From contig NZ_OX336253.1 in the NCBI RefSeq assembly GCF_946902045.1, forward strand, positions 682,001 to 746,000: a stretch of 64,000 nt of DNA, in the 5' to 3' direction. The notes beneath the pieces were generated by a model, which did not search any database, was not told where the DNA came from, and saw only the letters and a list, made by a program, of their open reading frames with translations. The position numbers and the translations under genes are program-made. The DNA is from Neisseria sp. Marseille-Q5346. Its GTDB lineage: Bacteria > Pseudomonadota > Gammaproteobacteria > Burkholderiales > Neisseriaceae. Of the stretch, positions 56,443 through 64,000 are shown in pieces (the first letter of the stretch is position 1; the number at the start of each line of letters is the position of its first letter).

Positions 56443-57066
56443 TTAGAGTCTGTGCGGCGTCATACCTTCAGGCGCTTCCGCACCTTCCGGCAGACCGAAG
56501 GTTTCGCGCAGAATCACTTTATAGAATTCAAAAGCTTCGCGCGCGCCTTGAATGGCTTCCGCCTCGGCTTCGGGAGTCAAGTTCAAAGCGTTCAGATGCT
56601 CGACAAAAGCACGCCAGTGTTTGCCGCGGCCGTTCGGATGAGGAGCTAGGTGGCGTGCGCCGAATTCGCCGTTGTATTCGAGTTTTTGAGCGTGTTTGAA
56701 CAAGAATGCCGCTCCTAAATTAGAACCTTCGGCGCAATACAGCCAGCCGATGGCTTTATTGCCGGTTTCGTGTGGCAATTCTTTGTCAAATTTGTAAGGC
56801 TCTTCGCCCAAGTCTTTCAAGTCTTGAGTCACGGCATCGTAACGCGCCATGTATTCAAGCTCTGGAATGGCTTTGTTCAATTCGGCATCTTTATAGATGT
56901 GGTCGACAGCCTTGTGGAAAACAGATTGAAGTTTCAAGAATTTGATGTAGTTTTCTTTGCTGGAAAAAGGCTGAACGGACATAACCAAGTTATCAACGCT
57001 GTCGTGTGTAACTGTGGTTTGCTCTTTTAAGCGTTTGGCGAAAGTCAGCTCTTGTGTTTCACTCAT
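56443..57066 (-). CDS. hemO: Heme oxygenase HemO
   Basis: 207 aa. Opens heme to biliverdin, CO and iron in the cytosol. Proximal heme ligand His21 in TVTHDSVDNLVMS, distal helix GWLYCAEGSNLGAAFLFKHA (glycine-rich, as in bacterial heme oxygenases), C-terminal MTPHRL close to the catalytically relevant HR-H tail of the meningococcal enzyme. Start MSETQELTFAKRL with AAAGGAAA. It lies 174 bases upstream of hmbR in the same direction, so uptake and degradation of heme are linked. Confidence 0.95.
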   Translation of the reverse strand: MSETQELTFAKRLKEQTTVTHDSVDNLVMSVQPFSSKENYIKFLKLQSVFHKAVDHIYKDAELNKAIPELEYMARYDAVTQDLKDLGEEPYKFDKELPHETGNKAIGWLYCAEGSNLGAAFLFKHAQKLEYNGEFGARHLAPHPNGRGKHWRAFVEHLNALNLTPEAEAEAIQGAREAFEFYKVILRETFGLPEGAEAPEGMTPHRL

Positions 57067-57479
57067 GATGTTTCCTTTGAATTAAGAGACTAATAGTTTC
57101 AGATGGTTTCAGACGGCCTTTATGGTTAAAAATCCGTCTAATTTGAAAAGAATCGTTTTAAAAACAAAGAAGATAATTTTTAGCCTGCTTCGGGTTCGTT
57201 GACCGTGTACCTTCCACAAATCTACAAGGATTATCGTGTTTTTAAATATTGAGAATATATCTTATTTTTATCCTAATGGCAATAAACCAAACTAAGACCT
57301 ATTAATAAAATTTAACGGTCCATAGCAATAACCTTCTAAACTCTTTTCAAACTTTTCAGACGGCCTAAACCTTATTAAGCAGCCGCCATTCAATCAAATA
57401 TCGACCTAAATTTGGGCTATCCTGCTGTTTTCCTTTATAATGCGACACTCTTTGCACCTTCTTTATCCCCTGCCGAACC
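57067..57479. other. Divergent intergenic region hemO / pqiA
   Basis: 413 bases without a gene. Two TTCAGACGGCC sites (near 57108 and 57355-57366), an AT-rich middle (57240-57320) with GAGAATATATC/TTATTTTTATC segments that could be weak Fur sites for hemO, and a pqiA -10 TATAAT (57436-57441) 38 bases before the start. Confidence 0.6.
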
Positions 57480-58790
57480 ATGAAACGGATTCCTGCCTAC
57501 CATCGCTGGTGGCGCTACAAGTCTTATCTTCCTGATGCGACGCTGCCTGCACATACGGTGGAATGCCCTGATTGCGGCTGCCGTATGGATATTCCGCGCC
57601 TGCGTCAGGGACAGGAAGCGCATTGTCCGGTGTGCAACCATGAAATTGTAGAGGTGGAAAACAATCCGTATATCGCGCCGATTGCCTATGCGCTGACAAC
57701 CTTGATTCTGATGGCGTTCGCGTACAATATGGTGTATATCCGCGTCGATTTGTTCGGCGTAACATCGATTTTGTCGCTGCCGCAAATGATGCGGCTTTTG
57801 ATTTCGCTGGATTATGGTTTTCTGGCGGAAGTGATGTTTATCCTCACCTTTGGTGCGCCTTTACTGTTTTTGCTGCTCTGCCTGTATGTTTATACGGCTT
57901 TGATACGCGAAAAGGCCTACCCTGCGCTGCGCTTTGCGACGCGTGTATTGGTTCGGCTGCGTCATTGGATTATGGTGGATGTGTTTTTTATTTCCACTTT
58001 GGTGGCGTATATCAAGCTCTCGTCCGTTGCTACAGTGGAATTCGGCTCGGCGTTTTATCTGATGTTTCCGTTGTCGGTCATGCTGATTCGGACTTCGGTA
58101 TCGATTCCGCAGCATTGGGTTTATTATAAGATTCACCGTTTAACCGGCGGCCATGCGGTTCAGACGGCCGCTGAAGACAAAATCTGTTGCAGCCGCTGCC
58201 TGTATTTCCGCGATAAAGACGAGCAACCTTGCGGCGTATGCGGTGCGGACTTATACCGCCGCCGCCCGAAAAGCCTGAGCATTTCGCTGGCGTTTTTAAT
58301 GGCGGCATTTATCCTATATTTCCCTGCCAACATCCTGCCGATTATGATTTCGTCCAATCCGACGGCTTTGGAGATCAACACGATTTTCAACGGCATTGTT
58401 TATATGTGGGACGACGGCGACCGATTGATTGCCGTGATCATCTTTAGTGCCAGTATTATGGTGCCGGTTTTGAAGATTATTGCGATGGCGGTTTTGATTT
58501 ATTCCGCATACTTCAAACCCGTGATGAGTGCAGACAAGATGTCGGTTTTGTATCGGATTACCGAATCCATCGGCCGCTGGTCGATGATTGATATTTTTGT
58601 GATTATTATTTTGATGAGTTCGTTCCACACCAATATGGCGCGCGTCGTGCCCGGGGGGGCGGCGATTTACTTCTGCCTGGTCGTTATTTTGACCATGCTT
58701 TCGGCCTATTATTTCGATCCCCGTCTGATTTGGGACAAGCAACAGCAGCTTTCAGACGGCCTTGATTCTGACCAGACCTTAACACAATGA
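57480..58790 (+). CDS. pqiA: PqiA-family intermembrane lipid transport membrane protein
   Basis: 436 aa with two PqiA domains, each led by a Cys-rich zinc-ribbon-like motif (CPDCGCRMDIPRLRQGQEAHC and CSRCLYFRDKDEQPCGVCGADL) and about four membrane helices. Inner-membrane partner of the MCE protein PqiB in envelope lipid trafficking. It contains a G7 run (58653-58659) at codons 391-394 (PGGAA), unusual for this window and a potential slippage site; the frame is intact here. The stop overlaps the pqiB start (ATGA). Confidence 0.93.
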   Translation: MKRIPAYHRWWRYKSYLPDATLPAHTVECPDCGCRMDIPRLRQGQEAHCPVCNHEIVEVENNPYIAPIAYALTTLILMAFAYNMVYIRVDLFGVTSILSLPQMMRLLISLDYGFLAEVMFILTFGAPLLFLLLCLYVYTALIREKAYPALRFATRVLVRLRHWIMVDVFFISTLVAYIKLSSVATVEFGSAFYLMFPLSVMLIRTSVSIPQHWVYYKIHRLTGGHAVQTAAEDKICCSRCLYFRDKDEQPCGVCGADLYRRRPKSLSISLAFLMAAFILYFPANILPIMISSNPTALEINTIFNGIVYMWDDGDRLIAVIIFSASIMVPVLKIIAMAVLIYSAYFKPVMSADKMSVLYRITESIGRWSMIDIFVIIILMSSFHTNMARVVPGGAAIYFCLVVILTMLSAYYFDPRLIWDKQQQLSDGLDSDQTLTQ

Positions 58791-60448
58791 AAAAACACGA
58801 TTCTTCACCCAATTACCACGCCCCGGCGCGTGTCAAGAAAACCAATGTCTTCACATCTATCGTGTGGCTGATTCCGCTGATTGCGCTGATTGCCGGCGGC
58901 TGGCTTTTGGTTAAAGACATCCGCAACCGCGGCCCTGTCGTTACACTGTTGATGGACAGCGCGGAAGGCATCGAAGTCAACAACACCGTTATTAAAGTGT
59001 TGAATGTCGATGTCGGACGCGTTACTCGCATCAAATTGCGCGACGACCAAAAAGGTGTGGAAGTCACGGCCCAACTCAGCGCCGATGCCAAAGACCTTAT
59101 CCGCAGCGATACCCAATTTTGGGTGGTCAAACCGCGTATCGACCAAAGCGGCGTTACTGGATTGGGAACCTTGCTTTCCGGCTCATATATTGCATTTACA
59201 CCGGGTAAAAGCCAAGAAACCAAAGATGTATTTGTCGTCCAAGATATTCCTCCGATTGCCGCTATCGGTCAAAGCGGTCTGCGCCTGAATTTGATCGGCA
59301 AAAACGACCGCATCCTCAACGTCAGCAGCCCGGTTTTGTATGAAAACTTTATGGTCGGCCAAGTAGAAAGCGCGCATTTCGACCCGTCCGACCAAAGCGT
59401 GCATTACACCATTTTCATCCAAAGCCCCAACGACAAACTGATTAATTCCGCCAGCCGTTTTTGGCTGGAAAGCGGCATTAATATCGAAACCACAGGCAGC
59501 GGTGTCAAACTCAATTCCGCCCCTCTGCCTGCCCTGCTGTCCGGCGCGATTTCCTTTGACTCTCCTAAAACAAGCGACAGCAAGAACGTCAAAAGCGAAG
59601 ACAACTTCACGCTTTATGACAGCCGCAGCGAAGTCGCCAACCTGCCTGACGACCGCTCGCTGTATTACACTGCGTTTTTCAAACAATCCGTACGCGGCCT
59701 GACTGCCGGTTCGCCTGTCGAATACAAAGGCCTGAATGTCGGCGTGGTTTCCGATGTCCCTTATTTCGACCGCAACGACAGCCTGCATTTGTTTGAAAAC
59801 GGTTGGATTCCCGTACGTATCCGCATCGAGCCTTCCCGTTTGGAAATCAATGCCGACGAGCAAAGCAAAGAACATTGGAAACAACAATTTCAGACGGCCT
59901 TAAACAAAGGCCTGACCGCCACCATCTCCAGCAACAACCTGCTGACCGGCAGCAAAATGATTGAGTTGAACGATCAGCCTTCCGCCTTGCCTAAGCTGCG
60001 ACCGCATACCGTTTATGCAGGCGATACCGTTATCGCAACCCAAGGCGGCGGTTTGGACGATTTGCAGGCAAAAGTAGCCGACTTGTTAGACAAGTTCAAT
60101 AACCTGCCATTGGATAAAACCGTTGCCGGCTTGAACGGTTCGCTTGCCGAGCTCAAGTCCACACTCAAATCTGCCAATGCCGCCCTAAGCTCCATCGATA
60201 AACTGGTCGGCAAACCGCAGACACAAAACATTCCGAACGAGTTGAACCAAACTCTGAAAGAGTTGCGTCAAACCCTGCAAGGCGTATCGCCTCAATCGCC
60301 TATCTACGGCGACGTACAAAATACGCTGCAAAGTTTGGACAAAACCTTAAAAGACGTTCAACCCGTGATTAATACTTTGAAAGAAAAACCCAACGCGCTG
60401 ATTTTCAACAGCAGCAGCAAAGACCCTATCCCGAAAGGAAGCCGATGA
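58787..60448 (+). CDS. pqiB: PqiB-type MCE (MlaD-domain) protein
   Basis: 553 aa. One N-terminal membrane helix (FTSIVWLIPLIALIAGGWLLV), three tandem MCE domains (starting near GPVVTLLMDSAEGIEVNNTVIKVLNVDVGRV, GLRLNLIGKNDRILNVSSPV and LYYTAFFKQSVRGLTAGSPVEYKGLNVGVV) and a C-terminal helical/Gln-Leu-rich needle segment (LADLLDKFNNLPLDKTVAGLNGSLAELKSTLKSANAALSSI in part). Forms a periplasm-spanning lipid tunnel. Overlaps pqiA by 4 bases and pqiC by 4 bases. Confidence 0.94.
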   Translation: MKKHDSSPNYHAPARVKKTNVFTSIVWLIPLIALIAGGWLLVKDIRNRGPVVTLLMDSAEGIEVNNTVIKVLNVDVGRVTRIKLRDDQKGVEVTAQLSADAKDLIRSDTQFWVVKPRIDQSGVTGLGTLLSGSYIAFTPGKSQETKDVFVVQDIPPIAAIGQSGLRLNLIGKNDRILNVSSPVLYENFMVGQVESAHFDPSDQSVHYTIFIQSPNDKLINSASRFWLESGINIETTGSGVKLNSAPLPALLSGAISFDSPKTSDSKNVKSEDNFTLYDSRSEVANLPDDRSLYYTAFFKQSVRGLTAGSPVEYKGLNVGVVSDVPYFDRNDSLHLFENGWIPVRIRIEPSRLEINADEQSKEHWKQQFQTALNKGLTATISSNNLLTGSKMIELNDQPSALPKLRPHTVYAGDTVIATQGGGLDDLQAKVADLLDKFNNLPLDKTVAGLNGSLAELKSTLKSANAALSSIDKLVGKPQTQNIPNELNQTLKELRQTLQGVSPQSPIYGDVQNTLQSLDKTLKDVQPVINTLKEKPNALIFNSSSKDPIPKGSR

Positions 60449-60966
60449 TGCGCCTCTTCCCGATTGCCGCCGCCCTGACGCTTGCCGCCTGCGGTACTGC
60501 GCAAAGCACACAATATTTCGTTCTGCCCGACAGCCAGTACATCCGACCTGCTGCGCATGGCAACGAAATCGCGGTCAAAGTCAACCTTGCCGAACCGCTT
60601 GCCAACGGCGGCCTCGTTTACCAAACCGATGCCTATCATGTGAATCTGGCGAAAAACCACCTTTGGGCGGCGCCGCTCGATGGCGCGTTGGCAGCAAACC
60701 TCAGCAACAAGCTCAACCGCCTCAATCCGCATCGCACCTTCGTGCCTGCTTCACGCAGCCAAAGCAGCCAAACCCTGAAAGTCTATATCGAAGCCTTCCA
60801 AGGCAGCTATCAGGGACAGACCACCATCAGCGGTTATGCACAATGGCCGGACGGACGCAGCAAACCGTTTAACGCCGTCACGCCGCAACAAGGCGATGGC
60901 TATACCGCCATGCTCGAATCGTTGGAAAACGGTTTGTCACAGGTTGCCGATACGATTGCCTATTAA
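60445..60966 (+). CDS. pqiC: PqiC-type outer-membrane lipoprotein
   Basis: 173 aa (ATG 60445; ATG 60448 also possible). Lipobox LAAC (Cys16), then the ABC-type transport auxiliary domain (STQYFVLPDSQYIRP ... VKVNLAEPLANGGLVYQTDAYHVNLAKNHLWAAPLD in part). In E. coli PqiC docks PqiB to the outer membrane. Overlapping starts and stops make pqiABC one translationally coupled operon ended by a DUS hairpin. Confidence 0.92.
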   Translation: MMRLFPIAAALTLAACGTAQSTQYFVLPDSQYIRPAAHGNEIAVKVNLAEPLANGGLVYQTDAYHVNLAKNHLWAAPLDGALAANLSNKLNRLNPHRTFVPASRSQSSQTLKVYIEAFQGSYQGQTTISGYAQWPDGRSKPFNAVTPQQGDGYTAMLESLENGLSQVADTIAY

Positions 60967-60968
60967 AC

Positions 60969-61006
60969 CAAAAGGCCGTCTGAAAAACTTTCAGACGGCC
61001 TTTTTC
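60969..61006. terminator. DUS hairpin after pqiC
   Basis: AAAAGGCCGTCTGAAA and TTTCAGACGGCCTTTTT, 3-base loop; shared with the convergent grxB gene. Confidence 0.82.
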
Positions 61007-61022
61007 ATGTTTCAAACATTCA

Positions 61023-61658
61023 TTACAACGCGCGGTCAAAATACAAAGCCACGCCGGAACACTCGCTCATCGCCAACAAATAATCCATCAACTTTTGCGG
61101 CCATTGAATACCGCGCACAACGGTCAGGTTGCGCAAAATAGGGAAAGTCAGGATATCTTCAAAACTGATTTCACCGCCCAAGCCCTCGCCTTCGCACACC
61201 AGCGCTTCCAGCTCTGCCAAGTCTTGATGCAGACGCTCCAGATATTGTACCGTTTTATTCAGATTAGTATCGAAATTGCCGATACTTTTCTCTTTTTTAT
61301 CGATAAAGTATTTTTTCGCTTCATCGGTCTCAAATTCAGGCAAGCCGATTTTGACCATGCGCGGCTGTACCAATTTGTTATTGTATTCGCCCACTTTATC
61401 CAACCAAGCCTGAACTTCTGGACGAACTTCTTCTTTCAGACGGCCTTGATCGATGTAACGGACAATATCCAAACTTTCGCCCATAAACGAACCGTCTTCT
61501 TTTTGCAAAATCGGCACTTGTTTTGAGCCAATCATGCCAATAGGCGTAGCTTCGTCATCATTTGCCAAGACAACTTCTTCCACCGCCACATCACGCAAGC
61601 CGAAAATCATCCGCGCACGGACGCAAAACGGGCAATGGTCGTAAATATACAGTTTCAT
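61023..61658 (-). CDS. grxB: Glutaredoxin 2
   Basis: 211 aa from ATG 61658 (MKLYIYDHCPFCVRARMIFG); 25 further open codons upstream are not family-like. GST-like glutaredoxin: N-terminal thioredoxin fold with CPFC at 9-12, GSKQVPILQKEDGSFMGESLDIVRYID for glutathione contact, and an all-helical C-terminal domain (DILTFPILRNLTVVRGIQWP). Reduces protein and glutathione mixed disulfides. Single gene. Confidence 0.94.
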   Translation of the reverse strand: MKLYIYDHCPFCVRARMIFGLRDVAVEEVVLANDDEATPIGMIGSKQVPILQKEDGSFMGESLDIVRYIDQGRLKEEVRPEVQAWLDKVGEYNNKLVQPRMVKIGLPEFETDEAKKYFIDKKEKSIGNFDTNLNKTVQYLERLHQDLAELEALVCEGEGLGGEISFEDILTFPILRNLTVVRGIQWPQKLMDYLLAMSECSGVALYFDRAL

Positions 61659-61820
61659 CGAAATGCTCCTTAAAATTTCAAAACGGTTAACCATAACACC
61701 CAAGGCTGTCTGAAACAAGGCTTCCTGAAACATAGTGCCACATTCGCATACAAATCTAGGGCTGTCGGCAATAAACTGTTACAATGGCAACGTTTTTATC
61801 AAAAAGAAAAAACGCACGCC

Positions 61821-64000
61821 ATGACCATTATTCGCCAAACGCCCCAAACATCGAGTGCAACGCTGGAAGGCCTCCTCGCTTGGTTCGACGGCTATGTTGC
61901 CGCGCTGCCCGATTCCGATAAAAACCTGATTCAGACGGCCTTTGACTTAGCTAAAGAACATTATCCTGCCGATGCCCTAACGACTTACGGCGAGCCATTG
62001 CTGGAACATTTCCTCGGCTCGATGCAAATCGTCAGCGAACTCGACCTCTTGCCCGATGCCGTGGCCGCTACGATTTTGTCCGATATTGGCAAATACGTTC
62101 CCACATGGCAAGAATTGGTTGCCGAACGCTGCAACAGCACCGTTTGCGAGCTGGTCAAAGGCGTGGACGAAGTACAAAAATTGACCCAATTCGCACGCGT
62201 GGACAGCCTTGCCACGCAGGAAGAGCGCGCCCAACAAGCCGAAACCATGCGTAAAATGCTGTTGGCGATGGTTACCGACATCCGCGTCGTCCTGATCAAA
62301 CTGGCGATGCGCACACGCACCCTCCAATTCTTAAGCAACGTTCCCGACAATCCTGAAAAACGCGCCGTTGCCAAAGAAACCCTCGACATTTTTGCCCCGC
62401 TCGCCAACCGCTTGGGCGTGTGGCAACTCAAATGGCAGCTCGAAGATTTGGGCTTCCGTCATCAAGAACCGGAAAAATACCGCGAAATCGCCCTGCTTTT
62501 GGACGAAAAACGCACTGAGCGCCTCGAATACATCGAAAACTTCCTCAATATCCTGCGTACGGAACTGAAAAAATACAATATTCATTTTGAAGTTGCCGGA
62601 AGACCGAAGCACATCTACTCCATTTACAAAAAAATGGTGAAGAAAAAGCTCACTTTCGACGGCTTGTTTGATATCCGCGCCGTACGGATTTTGGTGGACA
62701 CCATTCCCGAGTGTTATACCACCTTGGGCATTGTCCACAGCCTTTGGCAGCCGATTCCGGGCGAGTTCGACGACTATATTGCCAACCCGAAAGGCAACGG
62801 CTATAAAAGTTTGCACACCGTCATCGTCGGCCCGGAAGACAAAGGCGTGGAAGTCCAAATACGTACCTTCGATATGCACCAATTCAACGAATTCGGTGTT
62901 GCCGCCCACTGGCGTTATAAAGAAGGTGGTAAGGGTGATTCCGCCTACGAACAGAAAATCGCCTGGTTGCGCCAACTCTTGGACTGGCGCGAAAACATGG
63001 CCGAAAGCGGCAAAGAAGACCTTGCCGCCGCCTTTAAAACCGAGCTGTTTAACGATACGATTTATGTTTTGACCCCGCACGGCAAAGTCCTCTCCCTGCC
63101 TACGGGCGCCACCCCCATCGACTTTGCCTATGCCCTGCACAGCAGCGTGGGCGACCGTTGTCGCGGTGCAAAAGTCGAAGGACAAATCGTACCACTGTCA
63201 ACGCCGTTGGAAAACGGACAACGCGTTGAAATCATTACCGCCAAAGAGGGAAATCCTTCCGTCAACTGGCTCTACGAAGGCTGGGTCAAATCCAACCGCG
63301 CCATCAGCAAAATCCGTGCCTATATCCGCCAGCAAAACGCAGATACCGTGCGCGAAGAAGGCCGCGCCCAGTTGGACAAACAGTTGTCAAAAATCTTCCC
63401 CAAACCCAATCTGCAAGCATTGGCGGAAAAACTCGGCTTCAAAAAAACCGACGAACTCTATACGGCCATCGGTCAGGGCGAAGTTTCCAACCGCGCCATC
63501 CACAAAGCCTGCGGCGCGCTGAATGAACCGCCTCCCGTCCCGATTGATGAAACCAATATCGTCAAGCAGTCCAAAATCAAAAAAGGCGGCAAAAATGGCA
63601 TTTTGATTGACGGCGAAGACGGCCTGATGACCACGCTTGCCAAATGCTGCAAACCAGCACCTCCTGACGACATTATCGGTTTCGTTACACGCGACCGCGG
63701 TATTTCCGTCCATCGCTACACCTGCCCTTCTTTCCGTCACCTTGCCGAGCAGGCTCCGGAAAAAGTGTTAAATGCAAGCTGGGCAGCCTTGCAAGAAGGA
63801 CAAGTGTTTGCCGTCGATGTTGAAATCCGCGCTCAAGACCGCTCCGGTTTGCTGCGCGATGTTTCGGATGCGCTGGCACGTCATAAACTCAACGTTACCG
63901 CGGTGCAAACCCAATCACGCGATTTGGAAGCCAGCATGCGCTTTACCCTTGAAGTCCGCCAAGTCAACGACCTGCCGCGCGTATTAGCCAGTCTGGGCGA
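61821..64000 (+). CDS. relA: (p)ppGpp synthetase RelA (3' end beyond window)
   Basis: 726 codons present; about ten C-terminal residues are cut off by the window edge. The HD hydrolase domain is degenerate: the place of the His-Asp pair reads ATILSDIGKYV, so it should lack hydrolase activity. Synthetase domain: GRPKHIYSIYKKMVKKKLTFDGLFDIRAVRIL in part, the RelA-type EFDDYIANPK (ExDD) near residue 315, then GNGYKSLHTVIVGP. TGS domain (LFNDTIYVLTPHGKVLSLPTGATPIDFAYALHSSVGD in part), zinc-finger-like KCCKPAPPDDIIGFVTRDRGISVHRYTC and a C-terminal ACT domain. Makes ppGpp on starved ribosomes. In the meningococcus it controls NmsR sRNAs like those at 17.9-18.2 kb. Confidence 0.96.
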   Translation, partial: MTIIRQTPQTSSATLEGLLAWFDGYVAALPDSDKNLIQTAFDLAKEHYPADALTTYGEPLLEHFLGSMQIVSELDLLPDAVAATILSDIGKYVPTWQELVAERCNSTVCELVKGVDEVQKLTQFARVDSLATQEERAQQAETMRKMLLAMVTDIRVVLIKLAMRTRTLQFLSNVPDNPEKRAVAKETLDIFAPLANRLGVWQLKWQLEDLGFRHQEPEKYREIALLLDEKRTERLEYIENFLNILRTELKKYNIHFEVAGRPKHIYSIYKKMVKKKLTFDGLFDIRAVRILVDTIPECYTTLGIVHSLWQPIPGEFDDYIANPKGNGYKSLHTVIVGPEDKGVEVQIRTFDMHQFNEFGVAAHWRYKEGGKGDSAYEQKIAWLRQLLDWRENMAESGKEDLAAAFKTELFNDTIYVLTPHGKVLSLPTGATPIDFAYALHSSVGDRCRGAKVEGQIVPLSTPLENGQRVEIITAKEGNPSVNWLYEGWVKSNRAISKIRAYIRQQNADTVREEGRAQLDKQLSKIFPKPNLQALAEKLGFKKTDELYTAIGQGEVSNRAIHKACGALNEPPPVPIDETNIVKQSKIKKGGKNGILIDGEDGLMTTLAKCCKPAPPDDIIGFVTRDRGISVHRYTCPSFRHLAEQAPEKVLNASWAALQEGQVFAVDVEIRAQDRSGLLRDVSDALARHKLNVTAVQTQSRDLEASMRFTLEVRQVNDLPRVLASLG

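Overview
This window is core chromosome of a Neisseria species. The evidence is the very dense spread of the neisserial DNA uptake sequence, often as inverted pairs that form hairpins at gene ends, together with Neisseria-type genes: mtrRCDE, hmbR-hemO, mapA-pgmB, and a tandem pair of sibling sRNAs beside lrp. Nearly all uptake sequences carry the AG prefix (AGGCCGTCTGAA); only a few are the AT form (ATGCCGTCTGAA). That dialect, and the sequence divergence of MtrR and HmbR from the gonococcal and meningococcal proteins as I remember them, point to an oral or nasopharyngeal commensal (for example the subflava/flavescens/mucosa/sicca group) rather than N. meningitidis or N. gonorrhoeae. The species call is inference.

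Layout. 1-6.7 kb: an amino-acid ABC binding lipoprotein, a small DUF333 lipoprotein, serS, tRNA-Glu, rdgC, an ADP-ribosylglycohydrolase, a MORN-repeat protein, dcd and ppsR. 7-12.6 kb: ppsA (divergent from its regulator ppsR), an NlpD-like LysM/degenerate-M23 lipoprotein, an unknown secreted protein and a cbpA-cbpM co-chaperone pair. 12.7-17.8 kb: cstA with its small partner ybdD, an RluF-type pseudouridine synthase, and alr divergent from lrp. 17.8-19.7 kb: two tandem sRNA genes on the minus strand (NmsR/RcoF type) and a DUF3482 GTPase. 19.8-26.6 kb: mtrE, mtrD, mtrC and a frameshifted mtrR. 26.7-33.1 kb: ettA and a maltose-uptake/maltose-phosphorylase/beta-phosphoglucomutase cluster. 33.2-41.5 kb: murI, a Bcr/CflA exporter, a HerA-like ATPase, a DUF4410 lipoprotein, a PFL/UPF0210 protein with its ACT partner, a PotF-like polyamine-binding protein and rppH. 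41.6-47.4 kb: parE, tRNA-Asp, tRNA-Val, ribA with a GAF-like protein, tRNA-Leu, a DUF2868 membrane protein and a His-rich secreted peptide. 47.7-53.8 kb: dnaK and grpE (each with a heat-shock-type promoter), cysE, a phosphatase lipoprotein and an MnmC-like FAD oxidase lacking the methyltransferase half. 53.9-64 kb: hmbR and hemO, pqiABC, grxB and relA, which runs off the end of the window.

How the parts connect. Carbon and nutrient control is a theme: ppsR/ppsA, cstA, lrp, the NmsR-type sRNAs and relA. In the meningococcus the sibling sRNAs repress central-metabolism mRNAs and are under stringent (RelA) control. The most striking strain-specific signals are at mtr. mtrR carries a 2-bp GC insertion that removes the C-terminal effector/dimerisation half. 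mtrD natively encodes Ala821 and Glu823, the residues I recall from mosaic, commensal-derived mtrD alleles of azithromycin-resistant gonococci. hemO and hmbR form a heme-iron acquisition unit with a perfect 16-bp Fur-like palindrome ahead of hmbR.

I saw no insertion sequence, prophage, CRISPR array, restriction system, toxin-antitoxin pair or Correia element. I do not see a wholly new multi-gene system; the novelty here is in alleles and regulatory DNA.
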